Positions 1 to 5,761 of a DNA stretch of 6,534 nt are shown here, one piece after another (position 1 is the stretch's first letter; every line of letters begins with the position of its first letter). The stretch is taken from the NCBI GenBank assembly GCA_021784995.1, contig JAJYHA010000122.1, positions 1 to 6,534 of the forward strand, given 5' to 3'. The notes below the pieces were generated by a model that was not told the origin of the DNA, searched no databases, and was given only the letters and a program-made list of their open reading frames with translations. Position numbers and translations under genes: made by a program. This stretch comes from Myxococcales bacterium. Lineage in GTDB: Bacteria; Myxococcota; Myxococcia; Myxococcales; Anaeromyxobacteraceae.

Positions 1-1123
1 CCTCGCCGGCCTGGTGCTGCTGCACGATCCGGCGCGGCCCGACTCGCGCGCGCTGATCACCAGCCTGCGGCAGCTCGGGGTGCGGGTGAAGATGCTCACC
101 GGCGACGCGCTGCCGGTGGCGCGCGAGGTGGCGCACGAGGTGGGGCTGGGCGAGGTGGTCCGGGCCTCGCGAGCCCGGACCGGGGGCGAGGGCGACCGGG
201 CCTGGGACGCGGCCGCCGTCGAGCGCGGCGACGGGTTCGCGGAGATCTTCCCGGAGGACAAGCACGCGGTGGTCCGGGCCCTCCAGGGCCGGGGCCACGT
301 GGTCGCCATGACCGGCGACGGCGTGAACGACGCCCCGGCGCTGCGGCAGGCGGAGGTGGGCATCGCGGTGCGGGGCGCGGCCGACGTCGCCAAGGCCTCG
401 GCCAGCGTGGTCCTCACCGGCGAGGGGCTCACCGGCATCGTGCACCTCGTCACGAACGGCCGCGTCGTCTACCAGCGCGTGCTCACCTGGATCGTCAACA
501 AGGTGAGCAGCACCATCGAGAAGTCGGGCTACGTGACGCTGGCGTTCCTGGTGACGGGCCGGTTCGTCATCTCGACCTTCGGGATGATCCTCCTGCTCTT
601 CATGACCGACTTCGTGAAGATCGCCCTCGCCACGGACCGGATGAAGGGCTCCCGCCACCCGGAGACCTGGAAGCTGGGCGGGTGGATCCGCGTCGCGGCC
701 CTGCTCGGCCTGCTCATGCTGGCGGAGAACCTGGCGCTGCTCGCCGTCGGCTGGAAGGTCTTCGGCTTCGCGCGGGACCCGTCGGCGGCGCGGACCTTCT
801 CGTTCCAGGCCCTCCTCTACTTCTCCCTCTTCTCGATCCTCTCCATCCGCGAGCGCTCGCACTTCTGGCGATCGGCGCCCAGCCGGACCCTGGCCGTCGC
901 CGTCGGCGTCGATGCGGTCCTGGGCGCGCTCCTCCCGCTGGCGGACCTGCCGGGGCTGCGGGCCATCCCGGCGGCGCAGACGGCGTCGGTGATCGTGGCC
1001 TCGGCGGTGGCGTCGCTCCTCCTGAACGACGCAGTGAAGACGGCCCTGCTCGCCCGCTACGGTCTCGCGCCGACGGCCGTCGAGGCCGCACCGGCGGCCC
1101 TCGACGCGGTCGCGCCCGGATAG
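1..1123 (+). CDS. P-type ATPase, C-terminal part (type IIIA proton-pump-like), 5' truncated by window
   Basis: ATP-driven cation pump of the inner membrane, seen from the end of its catalytic region to its C-terminus; the first full codon is at 2 and the stop is TAG 1121-1123 (373 codons visible). The segment LAGLVLLHDPARPDS opens the P-domain part; KMLTGD (89-106) and the hinge GDGVNDAP (314-337) are the conserved HAD phosphatase-type motifs of P-type ATPases. The DKTGT phosphorylation site and membrane helices M1-M4 lie upstream. After the P domain come about six hydrophobic segments (roughly 520-1070), consistent with M5-M10. The stretch LLFMTDFVKIALATDRM (from 590) followed by HPETWKL resembles the M6 region of plasma-membrane H+-ATPases, where an Asp (here codon 608-610) is the proton-binding residue. 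H+ is therefore the best guess for the transported ion, but this is inference; another cation is possible. The protein ends shortly after M10, with no long regulatory tail like that of plant and fungal pumps. Confidence 0.9.
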   Translation, partial: LAGLVLLHDPARPDSRALITSLRQLGVRVKMLTGDALPVAREVAHEVGLGEVVRASRARTGGEGDRAWDAAAVERGDGFAEIFPEDKHAVVRALQGRGHVVAMTGDGVNDAPALRQAEVGIAVRGAADVAKASASVVLTGEGLTGIVHLVTNGRVVYQRVLTWIVNKVSSTIEKSGYVTLAFLVTGRFVISTFGMILLLFMTDFVKIALATDRMKGSRHPETWKLGGWIRVAALLGLLMLAENLALLAVGWKVFGFARDPSAARTFSFQALLYFSLFSILSIRERSHFWRSAPSRTLAVAVGVDAVLGALLPLADLPGLRAIPAAQTASVIVASAVASLLLNDAVKTALLARYGLAPTAVEAAPAALDAVAPG

Positions 1124-1153
1124 GGCCGGAGGTCGCACCGCCGGGGCCGGCCC
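1123..1153 (+). terminator. Weak GC hairpin just after the ATPase stop
   Basis: GGGCCGG (1123-1129) can pair with CCGGCCC (1147-1153) around a 17-base loop, starting on the last base of the stop codon. There is no T-run after it, so it is at best a weak or Rho-assisted terminator. In such GC-rich sequence a 7-bp stem can occur by chance. The rest of the spacer to 1342 shows no promoter that I trust. Confidence 0.2.
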
Positions 1154-1330
1154 TGGGCGGAGGTGGGCCCACGCGCACCCCGCGGCGCGGACCCGCGACC
1201 CGCTCCCACACCGGTGGTTGATCCCCCTTGCCCCCTCGCCGGACCCTCGCGCCGTCGAGTTGTCGTTCGATCACGGGACACGCCCTGCCGACGCGCGTCC
1301 CGGGGTCCTGGCACCGACCCGGAGTCAACG

Positions 1331-1336
1331 AGGAGG
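1331..1336 (+). promoter_or_regulatory. Strong Shine-Dalgarno site of the lipoprotein gene
   Basis: AGGAGG lies six bases before ATG 1343. This decides the start: the reading frame stays open upstream as far as 1163, but only the ATG at 1343 has a consensus ribosome binding site and opens directly into a lipoprotein signal peptide. Confidence 0.8.
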
Positions 1337-1342
1337 AGCACC

Positions 1343-2791
1343 ATGGGCACGCACCGAGCAGCACGCCTCGCAACCGCCGCCGCCCTCGCCGCCGCGCTGG
1401 GATGCGGGGCGAAGGGGAGCACGACCACGAGCAGCGCCTCGAGCGCGGGCAGCCTCGTCCCCTACGTCTCGCTCACGTCCACCCCCACCTCCTCCGGCTC
1501 GACCTCCTCCGGCTCGACCTCCTCCGCCCCCGGCACCTGCACGAGCGGCGGCTCGGGCACGCCGACCAGCGCCCTCACCGTCGCCGCGGCGGTGACGCCC
1601 CCTGCGAACGGCACGTTCGCGGTCGAGCTGGTCGACGCCCCGAACCCGGTCGTGCAGAGCATCTTCGTCACCATCGGCTCGGTGAGCGCCCACGTGGCCG
1701 GCGCGGGGTGGACGGAGATCATGAGCGATCCGATCTTCGTCGACCTGCTGAAGCTCCAGGACGGCACCTCCCTGCCGCAGCTGCTGGGGAACGTCACCAT
1801 CCCCCAGGGAACCGTCACGCAGATCCGGCTCCTGCTCTCGCCGGAGATCCTCCCGGGCAACACGAGCCCCGGGCAGTGGCCGCAGTACGTCGTCCTGTCC
1901 GACGGCACGCCCGTTGAGCTGAAGGTCCCGAGCGGCTACGAGACCGGCATCAAGGTGCTCGGGCCCTGGAACGTCACCTCCTGCACCACCACCACCATCA
2001 CGCTCGACTTCGACGGCAAGCGCTCGATCTGGTACCACCCGAACGGCCCCGAGACGGAGTGGATCCTGCGGCCGGTGATCCACTCGAAGCGCACGCGCGT
2101 GGAGGGCACCCCCTGCTCGCAGGGCGGCGCGTCCTCCTCCGGCACCCCGTCCACGCCTCCCTCCTGCGGCGGCGGCACCGGCTCCGACGACTCGGGCGGC
2201 GGCACGCCGTGCTCGCACGGAACCCACTCGTCCGACGGCTCCTCCACCACCTCCTCCTGCGGCGGCACCAGCACGGGCGGGAGCACGACCACCGCCGGCT
2301 CCCCGCCCGACACCTGCTACACGAACCCCTCCGACACGACGACGACCCCTCCGAGCAGCACGACCGGGACGACCCCGGTCGGCGGCGCCTGCACCTCCGG
2401 CGTCGAGTGCACGACGGGCAGCTGCGTGGGCTCGAAGTGCGCTCCGGTCGGGGCGGGGGCGAGCTGCACGCTCGCCAGCGAGTGCCTCTCCGGCAGTTGC
2501 GGCAGCGCCGGGACGTGCGCAGCCGGCGCCGGCGGGGCGCCCTGCCTCGTGAGCTCCGACTGCGCGAGCGGCGCCTGCAGCGCGGGGACCTGCTCCTCCA
2601 CCACCCCCCTGCTGCCGGCCGGCTCCGCGTGCACCTCCGGCAGCGAGTGTCTCTCGACGGCCTGCAGCGGCAACGTCTGCCTGCCGAGCCTCCAGGGCCA
2701 GCCCTGCGCGACGACCGCGGATTGCTATGGCGGCCTGACGTGCAGCTCGTCGTCGAGCGGCTCGGTCTGCACCGTCGTCGTGTCCCAGTAG
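1343..2791 (+). CDS. DUF4382-domain lipoprotein with C-terminal tandem four-cysteine repeats
   Basis: Predicted lipoprotein of 482 residues; function unknown. Residues 1-20 form a signal peptide (basic MGTHRAAR, then an Ala/Leu-rich core) ending in a lipobox-like ALGC with lipidated Cys21. Position +2 is Gly, not Asp, which favours the outer membrane. Residues 26-76 are a Ser/Thr/Gly linker. Residues about 88-250 match the DUF4382 pattern: GTFAVELVDAP (90-100), VDLLKL (133-138), IPQGTVTQIRLLL (153-165), LKVPSGYETGIKV (193-205), LDFDGKRSI (221-229) and WILRPVI (240-246). Residues 255-345 are a low-complexity Ser/Thr/Gly/Pro region with spaced cysteines and an internal duplication. Residues 350-476 carry five C-x5-C-x4-C-x4/5-C units. 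There are 28 cysteines in all, so disulphide formation outside the cytoplasm is likely. The gene has its own strong ribosome binding site and is followed by a stem-loop, so it is probably monocistronic. The DUF4382 assignment is from recalled pattern; a surface or structural role is inference. Confidence 0.88.
   Translation: MGTHRAARLATAAALAAALGCGAKGSTTTSSASSAGSLVPYVSLTSTPTSSGSTSSGSTSSAPGTCTSGGSGTPTSALTVAAAVTPPANGTFAVELVDAPNPVVQSIFVTIGSVSAHVAGAGWTEIMSDPIFVDLLKLQDGTSLPQLLGNVTIPQGTVTQIRLLLSPEILPGNTSPGQWPQYVVLSDGTPVELKVPSGYETGIKVLGPWNVTSCTTTTITLDFDGKRSIWYHPNGPETEWILRPVIHSKRTRVEGTPCSQGGASSSGTPSTPPSCGGGTGSDDSGGGTPCSHGTHSSDGSSTTSSCGGTSTGGSTTTAGSPPDTCYTNPSDTTTTPPSSTTGTTPVGGACTSGVECTTGSCVGSKCAPVGAGASCTLASECLSGSCGSAGTCAAGAGGAPCLVSSDCASGACSAGTCSSTTPLLPAGSACTSGSECLSTACSGNVCLPSLQGQPCATTADCYGGLTCSSSSSGSVCTVVVSQ
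1487..1526 (+). repeat. 15-bp tandem repeat in the lipoprotein's N-terminal linker
   Basis: Two exact 15-bp copies of ACCTCCTCCGGCTCG (1487-1501, 1502-1516) are followed by a partial third (1517-1526). They encode TSSGS, TSSGS, TSSA at residues 49-62, just after the lipid anchor. The unit is a multiple of three, so copy-number change would lengthen or shorten the tether without breaking the frame. Confidence 0.85.
2105..2266 (+). repeat. Diverged duplication in the Cys-containing linker of the lipoprotein
   Basis: Two related protein units start 32 residues apart: residues 255-277 (GTPCSQG ... PSCGG) and 287-308 (GTPCSHG ... SSCGG). Each has a Cys near its start and another 16-17 residues on, with a Ser/Thr/Gly/Pro-rich middle. 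The DNA copies (2105-2173 and 2201-2266) are clearly diverged, so this is an old duplication or convergence in low-complexity sequence. Confidence 0.55.
2390..2770 (+). repeat. Five tandem four-cysteine protein repeats (C-x5-C-x4-C-x4/5-C)
   Basis: Cysteines fall at residues 350/356/361/366, 375/381/386/392, 401/407/412/417, 430/436/441/446 and 455/461/467/476. Units 1-4 share the pattern C-[TL]-x-[GAS]-[VS]-[ED]-C-x2-[GT]-x-C; an acidic residue precedes the second Cys in all five. The fifth unit is the most diverged, with C-x5-C-x8 spacing in its second half. Units recur every 25-29 residues, separated by short Gly/Ala/Pro spacers. Similar short cysteine modules are common in secreted and surface proteins of myxobacteria (general knowledge). 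Two disulphides per unit is inference. Confidence 0.85.
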
Positions 2792-2811
2792 AAGGGGCCC
2801 GGCGTCGACTC

Positions 2812-2843
2812 CCGCGGCGCGCTCCTCCCGGAGCGCGCCGCGG
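2812..2843 (+). terminator. 14-bp perfect stem-loop after the lipoprotein gene, probable terminator
   Basis: CCGCGGCGCGCTCC (2812-2825) pairs perfectly with GGAGCGCGCCGCGG (2830-2843) across a TCCC loop, 20 bases after the stop codon. All but two of the pairs are G-C. The downstream sequence (CCGTTCG) has only a two-base T-run, so termination would rest on the stem or on Rho. Its place between a gene end and a candidate promoter supports a terminator role. Confidence 0.6.
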
Positions 2844-2900
2844 CCGTTCGTGGGCCTCGGCGCTTAACCCGCACGCCGGGCGCGGGTCCGAAGGTACGCA

Positions 2901-2929
2901 TTGACACGGCTCGCGCGCCCGGCTACTGG
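2901..2929 (+). promoter_or_regulatory. Candidate sigma-70-type promoter of the efflux operon
   Basis: A perfect -35 hexamer TTGACA (2901-2906) is followed, after 17 bases, by TACTGG (2924-2929), which keeps only the leading TA of the -10 consensus. The -35 match and spacing are good and the -10 is poor, as is often so in GC-rich bacteria or in promoters needing an activator. Transcription would start near 2936, leaving a leader of about 160 bases before the first efflux gene. Confidence 0.4.
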
Positions 2930-2946
2930 CTCGCGGATCCTCCCTT

Positions 2947-3096
2947 ATGCCAGCTCCCGTCGGCCTGCCCCGCCGCGCCGCCTCCCGGCGCCTCCACCCG
3001 GCGCCCGGCGGCTTCACCGCGACGCCCCCCTGCCGTCCCGGAGCGGAGCCCGCCGGTGCGCGGCGCGTGGCCCGTGAGCCGGAGCGGGTGCGCTGA
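2947..3096 (+). CDS. Doubtful 49-codon ORF running into the TolC-family start
   Basis: ATG 2947 opens a frame of 49 codons that ends at TGA 3094-3096, sharing one base with the ATG of the next gene (TGATG). Such an arrangement can give translational coupling. The product would be rich in Arg, Pro and Ala, with no recognisable domain, signal peptide or membrane segment. No Shine-Dalgarno sequence precedes its ATG, and its composition is what non-coding GC-rich DNA gives by chance. It may simply be leader sequence; I list it because its position could matter for regulation. Confidence 0.15.
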   Translation: MPAPVGLPRRAASRRLHPAPGGFTATPPCRPGAEPAGARRVAREPERVR

Positions 3097-4508
3097 TGCG
3101 GCGCCGGGGCCCGTTCACGACGTCCCGGGTCTGCGTCGCGCTGGCCTGCGTCGCGCTGGGCGCGTCAGCCCGGGCGCAGGAGCCTGCCGCGCGATCGACC
3201 CCGCCGGCCGGAACCGCCGACGGCGCACCGCCCGGCCCAGCCGCGCCGCGCACCGTCACGCTGGACGACGCGCTCCGGATCGCGCGCGAGCACCAGCCGC
3301 AGCTCCTGGCGGCGCGGGCCGGGACCACGGCCGCCGTGGCCCGGGCCGATCAGGCCCTCTCCGCGCTCCTGCCCCAGGTCGCCGCCACGGGCAGCTACGA
3401 GCGGAGCACCATGAACTTCGCGCTCCGGCCCGGGCTCCTGCCCAGCTCCTTCAAGGCCTCCTCGTCGTCGAGCTGGGCGACCACCGACTACTGGACCTTC
3501 GGGGCCACCGCCTCCCAGCTCGTCTACGACTTCGGCCAGACGCCCGGCCACTGGCACGCCTCCCAGGCCCTGGCCAGCTCCCAGCGCGGCACCGAGCGCG
3601 CCACGCTGCTGCAGGTGCTGCTGGGGGTCCGCACCACCTACTTCACCGCGCGGGCCGGGAAGGACCTGGTGAAGGTCGCGTCCGACACGCTCGTCAACCA
3701 GGAGGCTCACCTCCGGCAGATCGAGGGGTTCGTGCGCGTGGGGACCCGCCCCGACATCGACCTGGCCCAGGCGCGCACCGACCGGGCGAACGCCGAGGTG
3801 CAGCTCATCAACGCCCAGAACGCCTACCTGACCGCCAAGGCTCAGCTCAACCAGGCGATGGGCCTGGTGCAGGACACCGACTACGAGGTGGCGGACGAGG
3901 TGCTCCCGCCGGTCCGGGGAGAGGACCAGCCGATCGACGCCCTGGTGGCCGAGGCGTTGAAGGGCCGGCCGGACGTGACGGCGCTCGAGGAGCAGTCGCG
4001 CGCGCAGCGGCTCACGCTGGGCGCCGTCCGGGGAGCCTACGCGCCCTCGCTCGGCGTCTCCACCGGCATGAACGACGCCGGCCCGACCCTCGACAACATG
4101 GCCTGGAACTGGAACGCGACCGTGACGCTGACCTGGAACCTCTTCCAGGGAGGCCTCACCCGCGCGCAGGAGCAGGAGGCGCGGGCCAACATCGACGCGG
4201 CCGAGGCGCAGCTCGAGACGCTGCGGCAGCAGGTGCGCGTGGACCTGGAGCAGGCGCGGCTCTCGGTCCGGGCCGCGCGCAGCGCGCTGGTCGCCGCCGG
4301 CGAGGCGCTGACGAACGCGCAGCTCCAGCTCAAGCTGGCGGAGCGCCGCTACACCACCGGCGTGGGGAACGTCATCGAGCTCGGCGACGCGCAGGTGGCG
4401 CTCACCGCGGCCGCCGCGCAGCGCGTCCAGGCGCAGTACAACCTCTCCTCGTCGCGCGCTCAGCTCCTGCGCGCGCTCGGCCGCGAAGACGACTCCACCC
4501 CGAGGTGA
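3096..4508 (+). CDS. TolC-family outer-membrane efflux channel
   Basis: Outer-membrane factor of a tripartite efflux pump: a trimeric beta-barrel with a long periplasmic alpha-helical tunnel. The 470-residue length fits the family. Residues 1-27 are a Sec signal peptide (MRRR, hydrophobic core, ASARA before Gln28). A Cys at 18 lies inside the hydrophobic core and does not make a good lipobox, so the protein looks TolC-like, not an OprM-type lipoprotein. The mature part has the duplicated outer-membrane-efflux arrangement. The first half begins with VTLDDALRIAREHQPQLLAA (54-73) and has VGTRPDIDLAQA (215-226); the second half has WNLFQGG (347-353) and YTTGVGNVIELGDAQ (419-433). The two G-x-x-x-x-x-[DE]-L turns mark equivalent places in the helical repeats. 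ATG 3096 is chosen because TGA 3075-3077 closes the frame just upstream; GGAG (3081-3084) is a modest ribosome binding site. The stop lies 2 bp before the adaptor gene. Confidence 0.95.
   Translation: MRRRGPFTTSRVCVALACVALGASARAQEPAARSTPPAGTADGAPPGPAAPRTVTLDDALRIAREHQPQLLAARAGTTAAVARADQALSALLPQVAATGSYERSTMNFALRPGLLPSSFKASSSSSWATTDYWTFGATASQLVYDFGQTPGHWHASQALASSQRGTERATLLQVLLGVRTTYFTARAGKDLVKVASDTLVNQEAHLRQIEGFVRVGTRPDIDLAQARTDRANAEVQLINAQNAYLTAKAQLNQAMGLVQDTDYEVADEVLPPVRGEDQPIDALVAEALKGRPDVTALEEQSRAQRLTLGAVRGAYAPSLGVSTGMNDAGPTLDNMAWNWNATVTLTWNLFQGGLTRAQEQEARANIDAAEAQLETLRQQVRVDLEQARLSVRAARSALVAAGEALTNAQLQLKLAERRYTTGVGNVIELGDAQVALTAAAAQRVQAQYNLSSSRAQLLRALGREDDSTPR
3131..3159 (+). repeat. Short tandem duplication in the TolC-family signal peptide
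   Basis: CTGCGTCGCGCTGG occurs at 3131-3144 and again at 3146-3159, a 15-base period, and encodes the repeated CVAL-[AG] in the hydrophobic core of the signal peptide. It is in frame and keeps the core hydrophobic. Confidence 0.7.
4502..4505 (+). promoter_or_regulatory. Ribosome binding site of the adaptor gene, inside the end of the TolC-family gene
   Basis: GAGG lies five bases before ATG 4511 and overlaps the last codons of the upstream gene. It favours ATG 4511 over the in-frame GTG at 4505, which overlaps this site. The upstream stop falls between this site and the ATG, so the two genes are likely translationally coupled. Confidence 0.55.
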
Positions 4509-4510
4509 CG

Positions 4511-5761
4511 ATGACCACAGCCCCGCGGCGGAGCCCCTGGCTGATCCTCCTCCTCGTCCTCGCCGCCGGCCTCGTGGCCGCGGTCGTGTGGCGGGTCCGG
4601 CACGCGAGTGCCGAGAAGTCCGCCGCCGCGGCCCGCATGGCCGCCCTGCGGGACCGCCCCATCCCGGTGACGGCGGGCACCGTCGGCCGCCGCGACGTGC
4701 CCATCTACCTGGAGGGGCTCGGCAACGTCGTCGCGCTGAAGACGGTGGCCGTGAAGACCATGGTCGACGGCCCCCTCGACCAGGTGGTCTTCGAGGAGGG
4801 GCAGTCGGTGCGGCGCGGCCAGGTGCTGGCGCAGGTCGACCCGCGCCCCTTCCAGATCCAGCTCCAGCAGGGCGAGGGCGCCCTGGCGCGCGACGAGGCC
4901 CAGCTCGCGGAGGCACGGCTCAACCTGGAGCGCTACCGGCAGCTGGCGGCCGAGAGGCTGGTCGCCCAGCAGCAGGTGGACGACCAGGCGGCGCTGGTCG
5001 GGCAGCTCGAGGGCTCGGTCCGGGTGGACCGGGCCGCCGTGGCGACGGCCCGGCTGAACCTCGTCTACGCCCGCATCACCTCGCCCATCGACGGCGTGAC
5101 GGGCGTCCGCATCGTCGATCCGGGGAACATCGTGCACCCGGGCGACACGAACGGCATCGTGATCGTCACCCAGGTCGATCCCATCGCGGTGATCTTCACG
5201 CTGCCCCAGGACCTGCTCACGCCCGTGTACGAACAGCTCGCGCGCGGGCCGCTGCGGACCGAGTTCTACAGCCGTGACGGCAAGACGCAGCTCGGGGTGG
5301 GGCGGCTGGCCCTCATCGACAACCAGATCAACCAGGCGACCTCCACCATCCGCCTCAAGGCCATCGCGCCCAACCCGCGGCGGCTGCTCTGGCCCAACCA
5401 GTTCGTGAACGCGCGGCTCCTCCTCACCACCCGCCGCGGCGCGCTCGTGATGCCGGCGACGGCGGTGCAGCGCGGCCCGGCCGGCACCTTCGTCTACGTC
5501 ATCGGCGCCGACGCCACGGCGGCGCCCCGGCCCGTGGAGCTGGCCGGGATCCAGGGCGACCAGGCGATGATCACCGGCGGCCTCGAGGAGGGCGACCGCG
5601 TCGTGGTGGACGGCCAGAACCAGCTCCGGCCGGGCAGCCGGGTCGCGCCGCGCGAGCCGGTGCGCGAGCCGGCGCGCGCGCAGGCCGAACCGAGGCCCGC
5701 CGGCGGCGCCGGCGGCGGGGGAGCCACAGGGCCCGGGACCGCGGGGGGCGGGCGACGATGA
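4511..5761 (+). CDS. mdtA: RND efflux periplasmic adaptor, MdtA-like membrane fusion protein
   Basis: Periplasmic adaptor linking the RND permease to the TolC-like channel; 416 residues, about the length of E. coli MdtA. Residues 9-27 are a hydrophobic N-terminal anchor with no lipobox. The first lipoyl half is [19 protein letters not shown] (69-87) with [17 protein letters not shown] (94-110). An alpha-helical hairpin follows at about 112-183. The second lipoyl half is [15 protein letters not shown] (186-200) with VDPGN (202-206). The beta-barrel includes [20 protein letters not shown] (212-231) and the [10 protein letters not shown] stretch (294-303); the membrane-proximal domain spans about 310-375. 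These match recalled MdtA sequence closely, including TGIVVITQ-like, LIDNQI and PNQFVNAR segments, so the symbol rests on pattern and on the following MdtB-like gene. Residues 378-416 are a Pro/Arg/Ala then Gly-rich tail, probably disordered. The stop overlaps the next start by 4 bp (ATGA). Confidence 0.93.
   Translation: MTTAPRRSPWLILLLVLAAGLVAAVVWRVRHASAEKSAAAARMAALRDRPIPVTAGTVGRRDVPIYLEGLGNVVALKTVAVKTMVDGPLDQVVFEEGQSVRRGQVLAQVDPRPFQIQLQQGEGALARDEAQLAEARLNLERYRQLAAERLVAQQQVDDQAALVGQLEGSVRVDRAAVATARLNLVYARITSPIDGVTGVRIVDPGNIVHPGDTNGIVIVTQVDPIAVIFTLPQDLLTPVYEQLARGPLRTEFYSRDGKTQLGVGRLALIDNQINQATSTIRLKAIAPNPRRLLWPNQFVNARLLLTTRRGALVMPATAVQRGPAGTFVYVIGADATAAPRPVELAGIQGDQAMITGGLEEGDRVVVDGQNQLRPGSRVAPREPVREPARAQAEPRPAGGAGGGGATGPGTAGGGRR

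Larger units (their letters stand above)
2792..3095. other. Intergenic region between the lipoprotein gene and the efflux operon
   Basis: This 304-base stretch holds, in order, a 14-bp stem-loop (2812-2843), a 6-bp inverted repeat ACCCGC/GCGGGT (2867-2872 and 2882-2887), a TTGACA promoter candidate (2901-2929) and a doubtful 49-codon ORF (2947-3096). The small inverted repeat just upstream of the promoter could be an operator half-site pair, but it is too short to call. No regulator gene and no divergent gene is visible here. No convincing tRNA or small RNA was seen. Confidence 0.6.

Noticed and set aside
158..180. Inverted repeat GTCCGGGC / GCCCGGAC with a 7-base loop
   Set aside because: It is a strong stem but lies within the ATPase reading frame in a variable P-domain loop, with no regulatory context. 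It is more likely a by-product of GC-rich coding.
2390..2770. Cys-repeat region as a possible CRISPR or DNA repeat array
   Set aside because: The repetition is at protein level, the DNA copies are not identical, and the frame is coding throughout.
1998..3017. 339-codon minus-strand frame across the lipoprotein and intergenic region
   Set aside because: Its Arg/Ser/Cys-rich repeats mirror the Ser/Thr/Gly/Cys codons of the lipoprotein on the other strand.
3129..3149. Lipobox-like ALAC in the TolC-family signal peptide, suggesting an OprM-type lipoprotein
   Set aside because: Cys18 falls within the hydrophobic core, with only about six hydrophobic residues before it and more after it. An ASARA cleavage site for signal peptidase I follows.
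3056..4510. Open frame running through the TolC-family gene into the adaptor, suggesting a 901-residue fusion
   Set aside because: The upstream part is an Arg/Ala/Pro/Gly-rich out-of-frame reading of the TolC-family gene, which has clear family motifs in another frame. The real adaptor starts at ATG 4511.
3165..4916. 583-codon open frame on the minus strand
   Set aside because: It is antisense to the TolC-family and adaptor genes and its translation is Arg/Gly/Pro-rich with no domain. Few stops are expected in antisense frames at this GC content.
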